From: an uncultured Opitutia bacterium
Lineage (GTDB): Bacteria; Verrucomicrobiota; Verrucomicrobiia; Opitutales; Opitutaceae
Reading direction: 5' to 3'
NCBI GenBank assembly: GCA_903873805.1
Contig: CAIQQB010000015.1
Coordinates: 1 to 64,000 of the forward strand
Length of the DNA: 64,000 bases
Shown: one piece after another, positions 25,447-34,334 of the stretch
How the letters are laid out: every line of letters begins with the position of its first letter
Numbering within the stretch: position 1 is the first letter of the stretch
Made by a program: the position numbers and the translations under genes
Notes under the pieces: model-generated
What the model saw: the letters and a program-made list of their open reading frames with translations, nothing else
Database searches by the model: none
Told to the model about the DNA's origin: nothing

Positions 25447-26532
25447 ATGCCAGCCCCGCCCGCCATTTTTCCCGGCCCGACCACCCGCTTCCGCCGCCGG
25501 CGGTTCGGGGTGCTGCTCGCGCTCGCCACCGCTGGCTCCCTCCTCCGGGCCGACCCGCCCCCGGTGGCCGAAATCTCGCCGCCCCTCGCCGCGCAACTTG
25601 TCCCGCTGCACGCCGCGATCGACGGGAAGGACTACCCCGCGGCGCTGGCGCTGTCGGGTCGGCTGCTCGCCGCCGCCCGGCCCGATAGCTATGACCGGTT
25701 TGTGCTGACCGAAGTGCGCGCGCAAATTTTCCTGAACCAGGGCGATCTGGCCTCCGCCGGACCGACCCTCGAGTCCGCCCTGCAGGCGGGGGAGGCCGGT
25801 CATTTCATCGCCCCCGCCGACCGGCTGGAACTGCTTCGCTTGCTGGCGCAGACGCACTACCAGCAGGTGATGTCGGGCACCGCGACTCCCACCGCCCGGC
25901 CGGCCGAACTCGACCGAGCTCTGGACTGCTACCGCCAGTGGCAGGCCGGCACGGGACCGGCCACGACCGACACGGCGCTGCTCGGCGCCTCGATTCTCTA
26001 TCAACGCGCGGTCGCGGGCGGGGCCACGACGCCAGCCGACCGAACCCGGCTGCAGTCGGCCATCGCCGAGACCGACCGGGGCCTGGCGCTCACCGTGAAG
26101 CCGACGGAAAATCTGCTGGTGCTGAAGGCGGCCGCGTTGCAGCAGCTCGGCGATGATGGAGCGGCGGCCGACCAGCTGGAACTGCTGGTCGCGCTGCAAC
26201 CCGGAAATCCCGGCTACTGGCGCCAGCTTTCGTCCATCTATCTCAACGCGGCCGCGGCGGCCACCGATGCCCGGGAGATCCGGCGCCTGAATCACCGGGC
26301 GCTGCTGACGCTCACCCGGGCGCGCTCGCACGGACTCCTGACCGAGCCGCGGTCCACGTTCACACTCGCCTGCCTGTATTTCAACCTCCGCCAATATCCC
26401 GTCGCGGCGGATCTGCTCGGCGCGCTGCGGCAGAGTAATGAGGTACCGACGGCCGAGTTGGAACGGCTGGGACAAGCCCTTGCGGCACTCCCGCCTGACC
26501 GGCCCGATCCATCCGCCCCTGTTCACCCATGA
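25447..26532 (+). CDS. TPR-like protein in TonB operon
   Basis: The 361-aa product has an N-terminal hydrophobic segment (FGVLLALATAGSLLRA) and is otherwise made of Ala/Leu-rich helical repeats of TPR character (YPAALALSGRLLAAAR; QLGDDGAAADQLELLVALQP; YFNLRQYPVAADLLGALR). It probably acts in the periplasm as a protein-interaction scaffold. TPR proteins are repeatedly found in TonB-ExbBD operons of Verrucomicrobiota and related groups. It starts 3 bp after tonB and overlaps the next gene by 4 bp. Confidence 0.8.
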   Translation: MPAPPAIFPGPTTRFRRRRFGVLLALATAGSLLRADPPPVAEISPPLAAQLVPLHAAIDGKDYPAALALSGRLLAAARPDSYDRFVLTEVRAQIFLNQGDLASAGPTLESALQAGEAGHFIAPADRLELLRLLAQTHYQQVMSGTATPTARPAELDRALDCYRQWQAGTGPATTDTALLGASILYQRAVAGGATTPADRTRLQSAIAETDRGLALTVKPTENLLVLKAAALQQLGDDGAAADQLELLVALQPGNPGYWRQLSSIYLNAAAAATDAREIRRLNHRALLTLTRARSHGLLTEPRSTFTLACLYFNLRQYPVAADLLGALRQSNEVPTAELERLGQALAALPPDRPDPSAPVHP

Positions 26533-27032
26533 AGAAATTGTATTTCACCGCCCCGCTGGCCGCGCTGCTCGTGTTCGCCCTGCTGTTCCAGCAATACGAG
26601 GCCCGCGTCGCGGCCCAAGTGCAGCAGCAGGTGGAATCCGACCGGCGGGCCCATGAGGCCCAGCTCCGGCAGGAGGCGTCCAACCGGATCAAACAGCAAC
26701 AGGAGATCGCGGCCGTGCAGGAACGGCAGCAACTCGAGCGGGCGACGCTCGACGCCCGCCGTCACGCGGAGCAATCGGCCCGTGAGACCGTCCTCGCTGC
26801 GCTCGCCCTGGCGCAGACCGAGCAGAACCGTCTCACCGGGCAGGCGGCGCGGCTGCGGCAGGAGGTGACTGCGCGCGAAGCGGACCTCGCCCGCCTGCAG
26901 GCCGATCAGACTTCGCTGGCCGCGGAGCGCACCCGGCTGGCCGGAGTGCTGGCAGCCACCGAGGCAAACCGCCAGGCGCTCAACACCGCGCTCATCCATC
27001 CCGTGAACGCCCCCGCGAGCCCACAACCCTGA
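26529..27032 (+). CDS. membrane-anchored coiled-coil protein, copy 1
   Basis: The 167-aa product has an N-terminal hydrophobic anchor (LYFTAPLAALLVFALLF) followed by a continuous coiled coil of Gln/Glu/Ala/Arg (QQQVESDRRAHEAQLRQEA and onwards) and a short Pro-rich tail. It is unrecognised by family. The ATGA overlap with the TPR gene implies coupling. Its architecture is the same as the next gene, suggesting an old duplication. Confidence 0.75.
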   Translation: MKKLYFTAPLAALLVFALLFQQYEARVAAQVQQQVESDRRAHEAQLRQEASNRIKQQQEIAAVQERQQLERATLDARRHAEQSARETVLAALALAQTEQNRLTGQAARLRQEVTAREADLARLQADQTSLAAERTRLAGVLAATEANRQALNTALIHPVNAPASPQP

Positions 27033-27042
27033 CTCGACGCCC

Positions 27043-27531
27043 ATGAACCGGCTATACGTGATTCTTCCCGCCCTGCTGCTGGCCGGCTTCGGCTTCGTTT
27101 ACCAGCAGCAACTCCGGACCGAGGCGGGCAAGGCAGCCCCGCTTGCCGCCGAGTCCGCCCGGGCTCGTCAGGCTGAGTCCGCGCGAGTGCTCGATGAAGC
27201 GCAACAGTCGAAAACCGAAGCCGAAAAAAATGCGGCCGCACGCACCGAGGCCGAACACCGCGCCGAGGCTGCGACTCACGATGCCTCGGTGGCCGAGACC
27301 CGGCGGCTCACCGACGCCGCTGACGCCGCCCGCGCGGAGTGCGCCCGCCTGGGCGCCGAAACCGTGGCGCTGCAGGAACGCCTGAACTCGCTGCACACTT
27401 CCATTGGCACCCTGGAACACGAGACCTTCGAGCAGGAAAATGCGCTCGAACTATCCCGGATCGATCTCACCACGGCGCAGCTCGAAGTGCAGCGCCTCAC
27501 CGCTTTGCTGATCGCCCGAAGCGCCAAGTGA
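27043..27531 (+). CDS. membrane-anchored coiled-coil protein, copy 2
   Basis: The 162-aa product has an N-terminal anchor (LYVILPALLLAGFGFVYQQQ) followed by an Ala/Glu/Arg-rich coiled coil to the C-terminus. It is the last gene of the ExbB-TonB operon, 10 bp after copy 1. The function is unknown. A long periplasmic coiled coil suggests an envelope-spanning or scaffold role together with the TPR protein. Confidence 0.75.
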   Translation: MNRLYVILPALLLAGFGFVYQQQLRTEAGKAAPLAAESARARQAESARVLDEAQQSKTEAEKNAAARTEAEHRAEAATHDASVAETRRLTDAADAARAECARLGAETVALQERLNSLHTSIGTLEHETFEQENALELSRIDLTTAQLEVQRLTALLIARSAK

Positions 27532-27565
27532 TTCCCCGCGCGAAAATGCGCCAATCACGACCGGC

Positions 27566-28381
27566 CTAACCGCGGGCGTTGCCGGCATCGCGGACGGGTG
27601 CGGCCAGCAGCTTGGTCAGCAGCGGTTCCATCTCCGTGGCCCACAGTTCATATCCCTCGGGGCTCAGGTGCAACCGGTCCCGTCCGAGGCCCTTCCACGT
27701 GTCACCCTGTTTGGGCATTCTGGACGCCAGATCGAAATAGTACACCGTCCGGTCGTCGCCCAGCGGGGCGATGAGCCGGTTGGCGTCCTCCATCTTCTGG
27801 GGCGCCCGGGCGTTGGGCAGGATGCTGACAAGGATGATTTTCACCCCCGCGAATTTTTCCTGGGTCTTCGCCACGACCGCCTTCACCCCGGCGGCAATCT
27901 CCGCGGGCGCGTTGATGTTGTTGTTCGTGCCGATGAGGATGACCGCCACCTTCGGGCGAAACGCGCCGATGGCCATGTTTTCAAGGCGCCACAGCACATG
28001 TTCCGTGCGGTCGGCGCCGACGCCGAAGTTCAAAGCATTGCGGCCCGCGTAATGTTGCTCCCAGACCGCCCGGCCGACCAGATCCCACTGCGGCGTCGGC
28101 GCGGCGGTGAAGTTGTCGGTGATCGAGTCGCCGATGAAGATGATGTCACAGGGCTTGCCCTGCATCGCCGCGACCCGCTGCTCGCAGGCGGCATACCACG
28201 CCGCGTGGGACTTCCGGTTGCCCTCGCTGGGCACGGTGGTGGCGACCGGACGGGCGGCGAGGGCCACAGGTGCTGCAGTCGGCGCGGCCGGGGGTGGAGA
28301 AGCCGGCTGGGAGTGGCCCGCCGGAACGGCGGCCAGCAGGACGGCGGAAAGAAGAAGCAAGTGGCGGGAGAGCGTCTTCAT
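27566..28381 (-). CDS. secreted SGNH/GDSL hydrolase (PAF-acetylhydrolase-like)
   Basis: The 271-aa product has a signal peptide and a Pro/Ala linker, then a lipase/esterase of the SGNH type. The nucleophile is Ser86 in FIGDSITDN, with oxyanion Asn153 in IGTNNN and Asp235/His238 in RDRLHLSPEGY. In Verrucomicrobiota such enzymes often deacetylate polysaccharides. It is placed 21 bp downstream of a GH2 gene on the same strand, which supports a glycan-degradation role. Confidence 0.9.
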   Translation of the reverse strand: MKTLSRHLLLLSAVLLAAVPAGHSQPASPPPAAPTAAPVALAARPVATTVPSEGNRKSHAAWYAACEQRVAAMQGKPCDIIFIGDSITDNFTAAPTPQWDLVGRAVWEQHYAGRNALNFGVGADRTEHVLWRLENMAIGAFRPKVAVILIGTNNNINAPAEIAAGVKAVVAKTQEKFAGVKIILVSILPNARAPQKMEDANRLIAPLGDDRTVYYFDLASRMPKQGDTWKGLGRDRLHLSPEGYELWATEMEPLLTKLLAAPVRDAGNARG

Positions 28382-28402
28382 GGGGTTGTCGTGGGTTCGC
28401 GC

Positions 28403-31261
28403 TCATTCGATCGTAACCGTGCCACCAAGTCCAGCTGGCGTGCCGGGGGCGGCGGACTCGATCAGGATGCTGACGGTCCGCTCCCCTTCGCCCGGCGGAA
28501 ACGGAACGGCGAGCGTGCTCCGGTCGGTCGACGGCTTTTCGCCGGCGAGCTTGCCGTCGATCCAGACCCGAGCCTTGCCGGTGACGTCGCGGAGGATGAG
28601 CTGTCCGCCCGATTTTTGCAGGCCGGCGCGCGGCGTGACCTGCGCGCGGTAGACCGCGAAGCGGCCGCCGGTGAAGGCAGGCAGGCGTCGGCCGGTCTGG
28701 GTGGGCGCCCAGGTGTTCATATCGGTGGCGCCGATCGGCTGGTTGGGATCGGGCCGGTCGGCCGTAAAGGGCGACAGCCGCCAGTTTCGCAGCACCAGCG
28801 CCGGGCTGGCCACCGGGACCGCGGGCCGCGCCGGAACCGCGGCCACGTCGATGCCGGCCTCCGCCGGGGCGAGCCCCTCGCTGGTGGCGCGCAACGTCAG
28901 CCGGCCCCGGCCGCCGAGTCCGCTTTGCAGGATTACCTGGGCCAGGCCGTGAAACACGCTGTGCCGGTCGCCCTTTTCCGGTTCGTGACAATTGGGGTCG
29001 CCGTTGTTCAGACCGATGATGGCTCCCGGACCGGTCAGGGCAAAGGTCACCAACTGGCCCGCGGTCGGCACGACCCGGCCCTGGGCGTCCACGACCTGCA
29101 CGGTGACCGGCTGGGCGTCGTCCCCATCCCCGGCGAGCCCCGGGCGGTCGGGGATGATCCGGAGTCCGGCCGGCGCCCCGGTGGTTTCAACGGCGAAACG
29201 CGCGACCTCCCGGCCGCCGTTGGTGGCGACCGCCTCCAGTTTGCCCGCTGCATAGGGTACGTCGAAGGTGGCCATCGCAAATTTGTCCACGGGTTTGTCG
29301 CCCAGATTTTTCCCGTTGAGGAGCAGGGAAACTTTTTCCGTGTTGGAGGTCACCAGCACCTTGACGGGCTGGCCCTCGCGGCCGGCCCAGTTCCAGTGCG
29401 GGACGAGATGCACCAGCGGACGGTCGGTGATCCACTGCGCTTGGTGAATGTAGTAGGCGGCCTTGGGAAAGCCGCACAGATCCATGATGCCAAAGGACGA
29501 ACCCGCCGCCGGCCAGGACAGGGGCTGCGGCTCGCCGCGATAGTCGAAGCCGGTCCACACCATCGTGCCCGCGACAAACGGCCGGGTGGCGACCTCCTTC
29601 CAGGCATTGCGGTGCGTGAGCCCCCAAGCCAGCGCGGTGTCGTCGTAGGAGTCCAGGACGGGATTGTCCCCCCGGCGGTTGGAGACATATTCGTCGCGCG
29701 TCATCACCGTCGAGGTATCCTCCGAGCTGAAGATCGGCTTCGTCGGATATCGCTGGTGGTAGGCGTCAAAATCGCGGTAGACGTAATTGAAGCCCGCGAC
29801 GTCCGCCGCCTGCGACGCGTTGACGGGATTGAGGTCGGAATTGCTCTGGGCTGCGGTGACTGGCCGGGTGGTGTCGAGGGCCTTGACCGCCGCGCTCATC
29901 CGGCGGACCATTTCGAAGCCCATCTCGCTGCCCTGCGAGGGCTCTTCGTTGAACACCGACCACAGGATGATGCTCGGATGGTTGCGATCGCGCCGCACCA
30001 TCCAGTCGAGCTGCCGCAGGTACTCCGGCGAAGAGCCAAAATTGCGGTTCTCATCCATCACCAGCAGGCCCTGCCGGTCGCAGGCCTCGAGAAACTCGCT
30101 GGCGGGCGGATTGTGGGCGCAACGATAGGCATTGGATCCCATTTCCTTCAGGTGGCGGACGCGAAAATCCCAGATCGAGTCGGGCACCGCCACGCCGACG
30201 CCCGCCATGTCCTGGTGGTTGCACGTCCCGAGCAGCTTGAGCGGGCGGTCATTCAGGAAAAAGCCCAGGTCGGGATCGAACCGGATTGTGCGGAAACCGC
30301 ACCGCGTGGTGACCGCGTCGACCTCGGCCCCGGCGCGCCTCACGACGGTGCGGACGGAGTAGAGCGTCGGCTCGTCCACCGACCAGAGTTTGGGTGAAGC
30401 CACCGTCAGCGTCAGCCGGGCGACCGGCGACTGCAGCGGCGCGACCGTGGCCTGGGTGTGCGCGCTCGCGACCGGCTCGCCGGCGGGATCGAGCAGCGTG
30501 GACTCCACCACCACGTCAGCCGGCTCGTGATCGCTGCTGGCGAGGGTGACCTCGACGGGAACCGTCCACTGACCGGCGGTGCTGCGAACCGGCTGGGCGA
30601 ACACGCCGTCAGTCTCGATGTGGACCGGACTCCGCTTCACCAGCCAGGTGTGGCGGTACAGTCCCGCGCCCTCGTACCACCAGCCTTCCTGGGCCACGGC
30701 GTCGACCTGAACGGCGATCACGTTGACATCGGTGCCATAGTTGGCGAACGGGGTAAAATCGATGTAGACGGAAGTGTAGCCGCACCAGTTGCGGGCGGCC
30801 AGGACCCCGTTGACCCAGACGGTCGCGTGGGTGGCGATGCCGTCGAGCTGGAGCTCCAGGTGCTTGCCGTGGTCGGCGGGATCGAGCCGGAAATATTTCC
30901 GGTACCAACCCATCCCGCGGGCGCGGTAGCCCTGTGAGAGGTTGGCCTTCTGGTCGAACGGCTGCTCGACGGCCCAATCATGAGGCAGGTCGACCGTCTT
31001 CCAGGCCGAGTCGTCATAGCCCGGCGCGGCGGCCCCCCAGGAACTGCCGGCCTTGGCGTTGCTGTAGGACTGCTGGTGCCCGGAAATCACCGGAAACGGA
31101 ATGTCGCCCTCGTGGAACAGCCAGCCCCGGTCGAGGGAGAGGCGTTCCCTCCCCTCCGTGTCGGGCAAAGCTGCGGCCGGCGGAGCGAGGTTCTGCGCCG
31201 GCAGGGCGGGCGCACCAGCCAGCAGGATGAAAGCGATCAGACGGGGAAGGGTAGCGGGCAT
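28403..31261 (-). CDS. glycoside hydrolase family 2 beta-galactosidase-like enzyme, secreted
   Basis: The protein is about 952 aa with a signal peptide. It has the GH2 sandwich domain (LDRGWLFHEGDIPF; YDDSAWKTVDLPHDWAVE; ATVWVNGVLAARNWCGYTSV) and an immunoglobulin-like domain. The TIM barrel follows, with acid/base Glu in WSVFNEEPSQ and nucleophile Glu in IFSSEDTST. C-terminal DUF4982-like and sandwich domains complete it. It probably cleaves beta-galactosides or related sugars in the periplasm. The ATG at 31261 was chosen; 31282, seven codons earlier, is an alternative. It shares a strand with the SGNH hydrolase. Confidence 0.92.
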   Translation of the reverse strand: MPATLPRLIAFILLAGAPALPAQNLAPPAAALPDTEGRERLSLDRGWLFHEGDIPFPVISGHQQSYSNAKAGSSWGAAAPGYDDSAWKTVDLPHDWAVEQPFDQKANLSQGYRARGMGWYRKYFRLDPADHGKHLELQLDGIATHATVWVNGVLAARNWCGYTSVYIDFTPFANYGTDVNVIAVQVDAVAQEGWWYEGAGLYRHTWLVKRSPVHIETDGVFAQPVRSTAGQWTVPVEVTLASSDHEPADVVVESTLLDPAGEPVASAHTQATVAPLQSPVARLTLTVASPKLWSVDEPTLYSVRTVVRRAGAEVDAVTTRCGFRTIRFDPDLGFFLNDRPLKLLGTCNHQDMAGVGVAVPDSIWDFRVRHLKEMGSNAYRCAHNPPASEFLEACDRQGLLVMDENRNFGSSPEYLRQLDWMVRRDRNHPSIILWSVFNEEPSQGSEMGFEMVRRMSAAVKALDTTRPVTAAQSNSDLNPVNASQAADVAGFNYVYRDFDAYHQRYPTKPIFSSEDTSTVMTRDEYVSNRRGDNPVLDSYDDTALAWGLTHRNAWKEVATRPFVAGTMVWTGFDYRGEPQPLSWPAAGSSFGIMDLCGFPKAAYYIHQAQWITDRPLVHLVPHWNWAGREGQPVKVLVTSNTEKVSLLLNGKNLGDKPVDKFAMATFDVPYAAGKLEAVATNGGREVARFAVETTGAPAGLRIIPDRPGLAGDGDDAQPVTVQVVDAQGRVVPTAGQLVTFALTGPGAIIGLNNGDPNCHEPEKGDRHSVFHGLAQVILQSGLGGRGRLTLRATSEGLAPAEAGIDVAAVPARPAVPVASPALVLRNWRLSPFTADRPDPNQPIGATDMNTWAPTQTGRRLPAFTGGRFAVYRAQVTPRAGLQKSGGQLILRDVTGKARVWIDGKLAGEKPSTDRSTLAVPFPPGEGERTVSILIESAAPGTPAGLGGTVTIE

Positions 31262-31696
31262 GAAAATGAGAGCTCGCGGCAAAGCGATGCCGGAGCCGCG
31301 TGGTGTTTTCTAGCGTGATGAAGGAGAGATTCAACCATCGGCGGCGGGGGAGCGGCAAGATTGGCGGAGTCAGGGATGGGTTGGCAGGGACGGTTGATGG
31401 CAAGGTGGCGCAACCGCCGGCATTCGTTCCATGGTTTCATTTTCCCATTCCGACCGCCATGCCTAAAGTGTGATATCCAGCGCAAACCATGGGATGTTTT
31501 GCGCACGAAACGGGATCAGGGAAAAGGTCGTCGTTCATCGGTGTGTCTGCCCGGGATTCCCTGCCGGTCCGCCTCCCCTGACACGGGCGCAGCCGCCAGA
31601 CTTGCGTGGCTGGGAGCCCCGCGCCCTCGTCGTCGCACCTGACGGTCGTCTGCGCGCTTGCCGCCGCCGCCATTTGTTCCCATTTCTGACCGCTTC
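31262..31696. other. intergenic region, no recognisable feature
   Basis: This 435-bp stretch lies between the divergent GH2 and purD genes. It must hold two promoters. I see no convincing sigma-70 hexamers, riboswitch, tRNA, repeat or small gene. The only structure is a weak GGTTG/CAACC inverted pair near 31393-31411. Confidence 0.5.
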
Positions 31697-33010
31697 ATGT
31701 CAGACCTGCCTCAAACCGTCCTGGTCGTGGGTGCCGGCGGACGCGAACACGCGCTCGTCCGCGCGCTCGCCGCCTCGCCCACCCGGCCCCGTCTGCTCTG
31801 CGCCCCCGGCAACGCCGGCATCGCCCTTGACGCCACCTGCCACGCGGTCGCCGCCGACGATGTCGCGGGCCTGGTGGCGCTGGCCCGCCGCGAACACGCC
31901 GGCTTCGTCGTCGTCGGACCCGAGGTGCCGCTTTCGCTCGGTCTGGTGGACGAGTTGGCCAAGGCCGGCATTCCCGCCTACGGCCCCGGCGCCGATGGCG
32001 CCCGGCTGGAAGCCTCGAAAATCTTCACCAAGGAAATCCTGCTCCGGCACCGGATTCCCACGGCGCCCGCCGCCTTCTTTTCCGAGCCGGCGGCGGCGAT
32101 CGCCTACCTCCGCGCCCGGCCTGCGCCCATCGTGGTGAAGGCCGACGGCCTGGCCGCGGGCAAGGGGGTCGTGGTCGCCCAGACCCATGCCGAGGCCGAG
32201 GCCGCCGTCCGCGCGCTGCTCGCGCTGCCGGATCCGCTGGCCGCCCAGGCGAACGTCGCGGCGCCGCCGCGCCAGATCCTGATCGAGGACTGCCTCACCG
32301 GCGAGGAAACCTCCCTGCTGGTGGTGGTTTCCGACCGCGACTATGTGATGCTGCCGACGGCCCAGGACCACAAGCGGATCGGTGATGGCGATACGGGCCC
32401 CAACACCGGCGGCATGGGGGCCTACTCGCCCGCCGAGGTCGTCACCCCCGCCCTGCTCGGGCGCATCGAGCGCGAAATCGTCCGCCCCTCCGTCAACGCC
32501 ATCGCCGACGAGGGCATCGCGTTTCGTGGGACCCTCTTCATCGGCATCATGCTCACCCCTGCCGGCCCGAGCGTGCTCGAATACAACACCCGCTTCGGCG
32601 ATCCCGAAACGCAGGCCGTCCTGCCCCGGCTTGCGACCGATGTGCTTGCGCTCCTCTGGGCCGCCGCCGGCGGCCAGCTCGCCGGCTTCCGGCTGGAGGT
32701 AAAGCCCGACTACGCCCTCTGCGTGGTCATCGCCGCCAAGGGCTACCCTGACCGGTATCCGAAGGGCGACCTGATCGGACTCCCCGTCCCCGCCTCCCTG
32801 CCGCCGGGAGCCTTCATCTATCACGCCGGCACCGCCACGAACGCCGCCGGCCAAACCGTCACCGCCGGGGGCCGGGTCCTCGGCGTCACCGCGCTCGCCC
32901 CCACCCTGCGCGCCGCGGCCGACCAGGCCTACGCCGTCTGTGATCAGGTCCGGTGCGATTCGAAATATTTCCGCCGCGACATCGGCGCCCGCCAGCTCAA
33001 CCGCCAATGA
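31697..33010 (+). CDS. purD: phosphoribosylamine-glycine ligase PurD
   Basis: PurD joins glycine to phosphoribosylamine with ATP, an early step of purine synthesis. The 437-aa ATP-grasp protein shows VLVVGAGGREHALV at the N-terminus, the substrate segment PIVVKADGLAAGKGVVVA, the motif EDCLTGEETSLL, and ATP/metal-binding residues in TGGMGAYSPA and EYNTRFGDPETQ. The ATG at 31697 fits the family start. Its stop overlaps the next gene by 4 bp (ATGA). Confidence 0.95.
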   Translation: MSDLPQTVLVVGAGGREHALVRALAASPTRPRLLCAPGNAGIALDATCHAVAADDVAGLVALARREHAGFVVVGPEVPLSLGLVDELAKAGIPAYGPGADGARLEASKIFTKEILLRHRIPTAPAAFFSEPAAAIAYLRARPAPIVVKADGLAAGKGVVVAQTHAEAEAAVRALLALPDPLAAQANVAAPPRQILIEDCLTGEETSLLVVVSDRDYVMLPTAQDHKRIGDGDTGPNTGGMGAYSPAEVVTPALLGRIEREIVRPSVNAIADEGIAFRGTLFIGIMLTPAGPSVLEYNTRFGDPETQAVLPRLATDVLALLWAAAGGQLAGFRLEVKPDYALCVVIAAKGYPDRYPKGDLIGLPVPASLPPGAFIYHAGTATNAAGQTVTAGGRVLGVTALAPTLRAAADQAYAVCDQVRCDSKYFRRDIGARQLNRQ

Positions 33011-33669
33011 AAATCCTGCGTCTCTCCCTGGCCTTGCTGCTGCCCGCCCTCGCCGTCCGAGCCGATCCCGCCGGACGCACGGAGGACCTCGGCCAGGGGC
33101 TGGCCTACTATCAGCCGGCCGCGGCTGAACCGGCCGTGGCCGCCTTCGCCCAGGCTTGGGCCCAAGGGGCGGTCGTGCTCGATCTGCGTGGGGCGGCCCC
33201 GGGCAGCCCCACCGCGCAAGCCTGGCTCGAGGCGCTGCGCCATCCGCCGGTTGGCCAACCGATCTGCCTGGTACTCATCTCGCCCGTCACGCCCGCCGGG
33301 CTGCTCGCCGCCCTCAACCCCGGTCCGCCGGGCTGCCTGACCCTCGGCGCCGCCACCGCCACGTTTCATCCCGACATCGAAGTGGCCACGCCGCCCGAAC
33401 TGGACCGGCAGGCCAGCACCGCCCTTGCGGCGGGAGCCCCCGTCGCCAGCCTGCTCGACCCCGCCCCGGCCAAGCGGCGCTATGACGAGGCGCTCCTCGC
33501 CCGCGACCGCAACGCCCCGGTCGAGGATCCCGCCACCCCCGAACTTAAACCCGGCGAAAGCGCCGACAAACCCGCGGACCCGCCCCCGCTGGTGGATGCA
33601 GTCCTCCAGCGCGCCGTGCAGATCCATCGCGGCCTGCTCGCACTCCGGCTGAAGCCCGCGAGAGGCTGA
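33007..33669 (+). CDS. hypothetical secreted protein, 220 aa
   Basis: This unrecognised protein has a signal peptide (MKILRLSLALLLPALAVRAD). The fold appears alpha/beta (GAVVLDLRGAAPGSPTAQAWL; QPICLVLISPVTPAGLLAAL), reminiscent of S41-like or rhodanese-like cores, but no catalytic motif is clear. The C-terminus is charged and Pro-rich. It is translationally coupled to purD through an ATGA overlap. Confidence 0.75.
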   Translation: MKILRLSLALLLPALAVRADPAGRTEDLGQGLAYYQPAAAEPAVAAFAQAWAQGAVVLDLRGAAPGSPTAQAWLEALRHPPVGQPICLVLISPVTPAGLLAALNPGPPGCLTLGAATATFHPDIEVATPPELDRQASTALAAGAPVASLLDPAPAKRRYDEALLARDRNAPVEDPATPELKPGESADKPADPPPLVDAVLQRAVQIHRGLLALRLKPARG

Positions 33670-33754
33670 CCGCGGGCAACGGAAAGATAGCTCCCCCGGC
33701 GGCGGTCCCGGGGTTGCCTTTTGCCCCGTTGCAGCCTTCCTTCCCCCCTACCGC

Positions 33755-34243
33755 ATGGCCAAAACCGGTACCATCGTCACCGTTTGCACCGCCAATATCT
33801 GCCGCAGCCCGATGGCGGCCGCCCTGCTCCAGCACGCCCTCCGCGCGCAGCCGGAGCCGCTCCGGTCCCTCCGGGTGGTGTCCGCCGGCGTCGCGGCCCG
33901 CGGCGGCGACCCGGTCTCGGCCAACTCCGTCGAGGCGCTCCGGAAGGTCGGCCTCGATGTGGCCGGCCACACCAGCGTGGCCCTGACGCCGACCATGGTC
34001 AGCGAGGCCCTGGCCGTGCTCTGCATGACCGAGACGCACCGGGCGATGATCGCCCTGATGTTCAACCTGCCGGCCGACCACATCCACCTGTTCCGTGAAT
34101 TCATGCCGCGGGGGGCCGAAAAGGAGATTGCCGACCCCTTTGGCGGCTCGTTGAAGCAATATGAGGCCTGCCGCGACGAACTGGTCGAGGCGCTCCCCTC
34201 GCTGGTCGGCTTCCTGCAGACCCGGGTCGCCAAACCGGCCTGA
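33755..34243 (+). CDS. low-molecular-weight protein-tyrosine-phosphatase family protein
   Basis: This 162-aa cytoplasmic phosphatase carries the P-loop CTANICRSP (Cys11-X5-Arg17) and the general acid in EIADPFGG (Asp127). Related proteins dephosphorylate tyrosine or arginine, and YwlE-type enzymes oppose the McsB arginine kinase. Because mcsB is encoded at 51395-52480, an arginine-phosphatase role is an attractive inference, although the subfamily cannot be fixed by eye. It lies 91 bp upstream of glyA. Confidence 0.88.
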   Translation: MAKTGTIVTVCTANICRSPMAAALLQHALRAQPEPLRSLRVVSAGVAARGGDPVSANSVEALRKVGLDVAGHTSVALTPTMVSEALAVLCMTETHRAMIALMFNLPADHIHLFREFMPRGAEKEIADPFGGSLKQYEACRDELVEALPSLVGFLQTRVAKPA

Positions 34244-34334
34244 GTCCGCCGCTGATTTCGGGTTGCGGATTGCGATATTTGGCTTTCGCCTCTGCCTTTC
34301 CTGACCCGCACCGCAATCCTCCCCGTCCTCCGCA

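Noticed and set aside
27668-30397. A 909-codon open frame on the + strand
   Set aside because: It is antisense to the SGNH hydrolase and GH2 genes, whose motifs are unmistakable; the protein is Arg/Gly/His-rich and resembles no family. Such frames are usual in GC-rich DNA.
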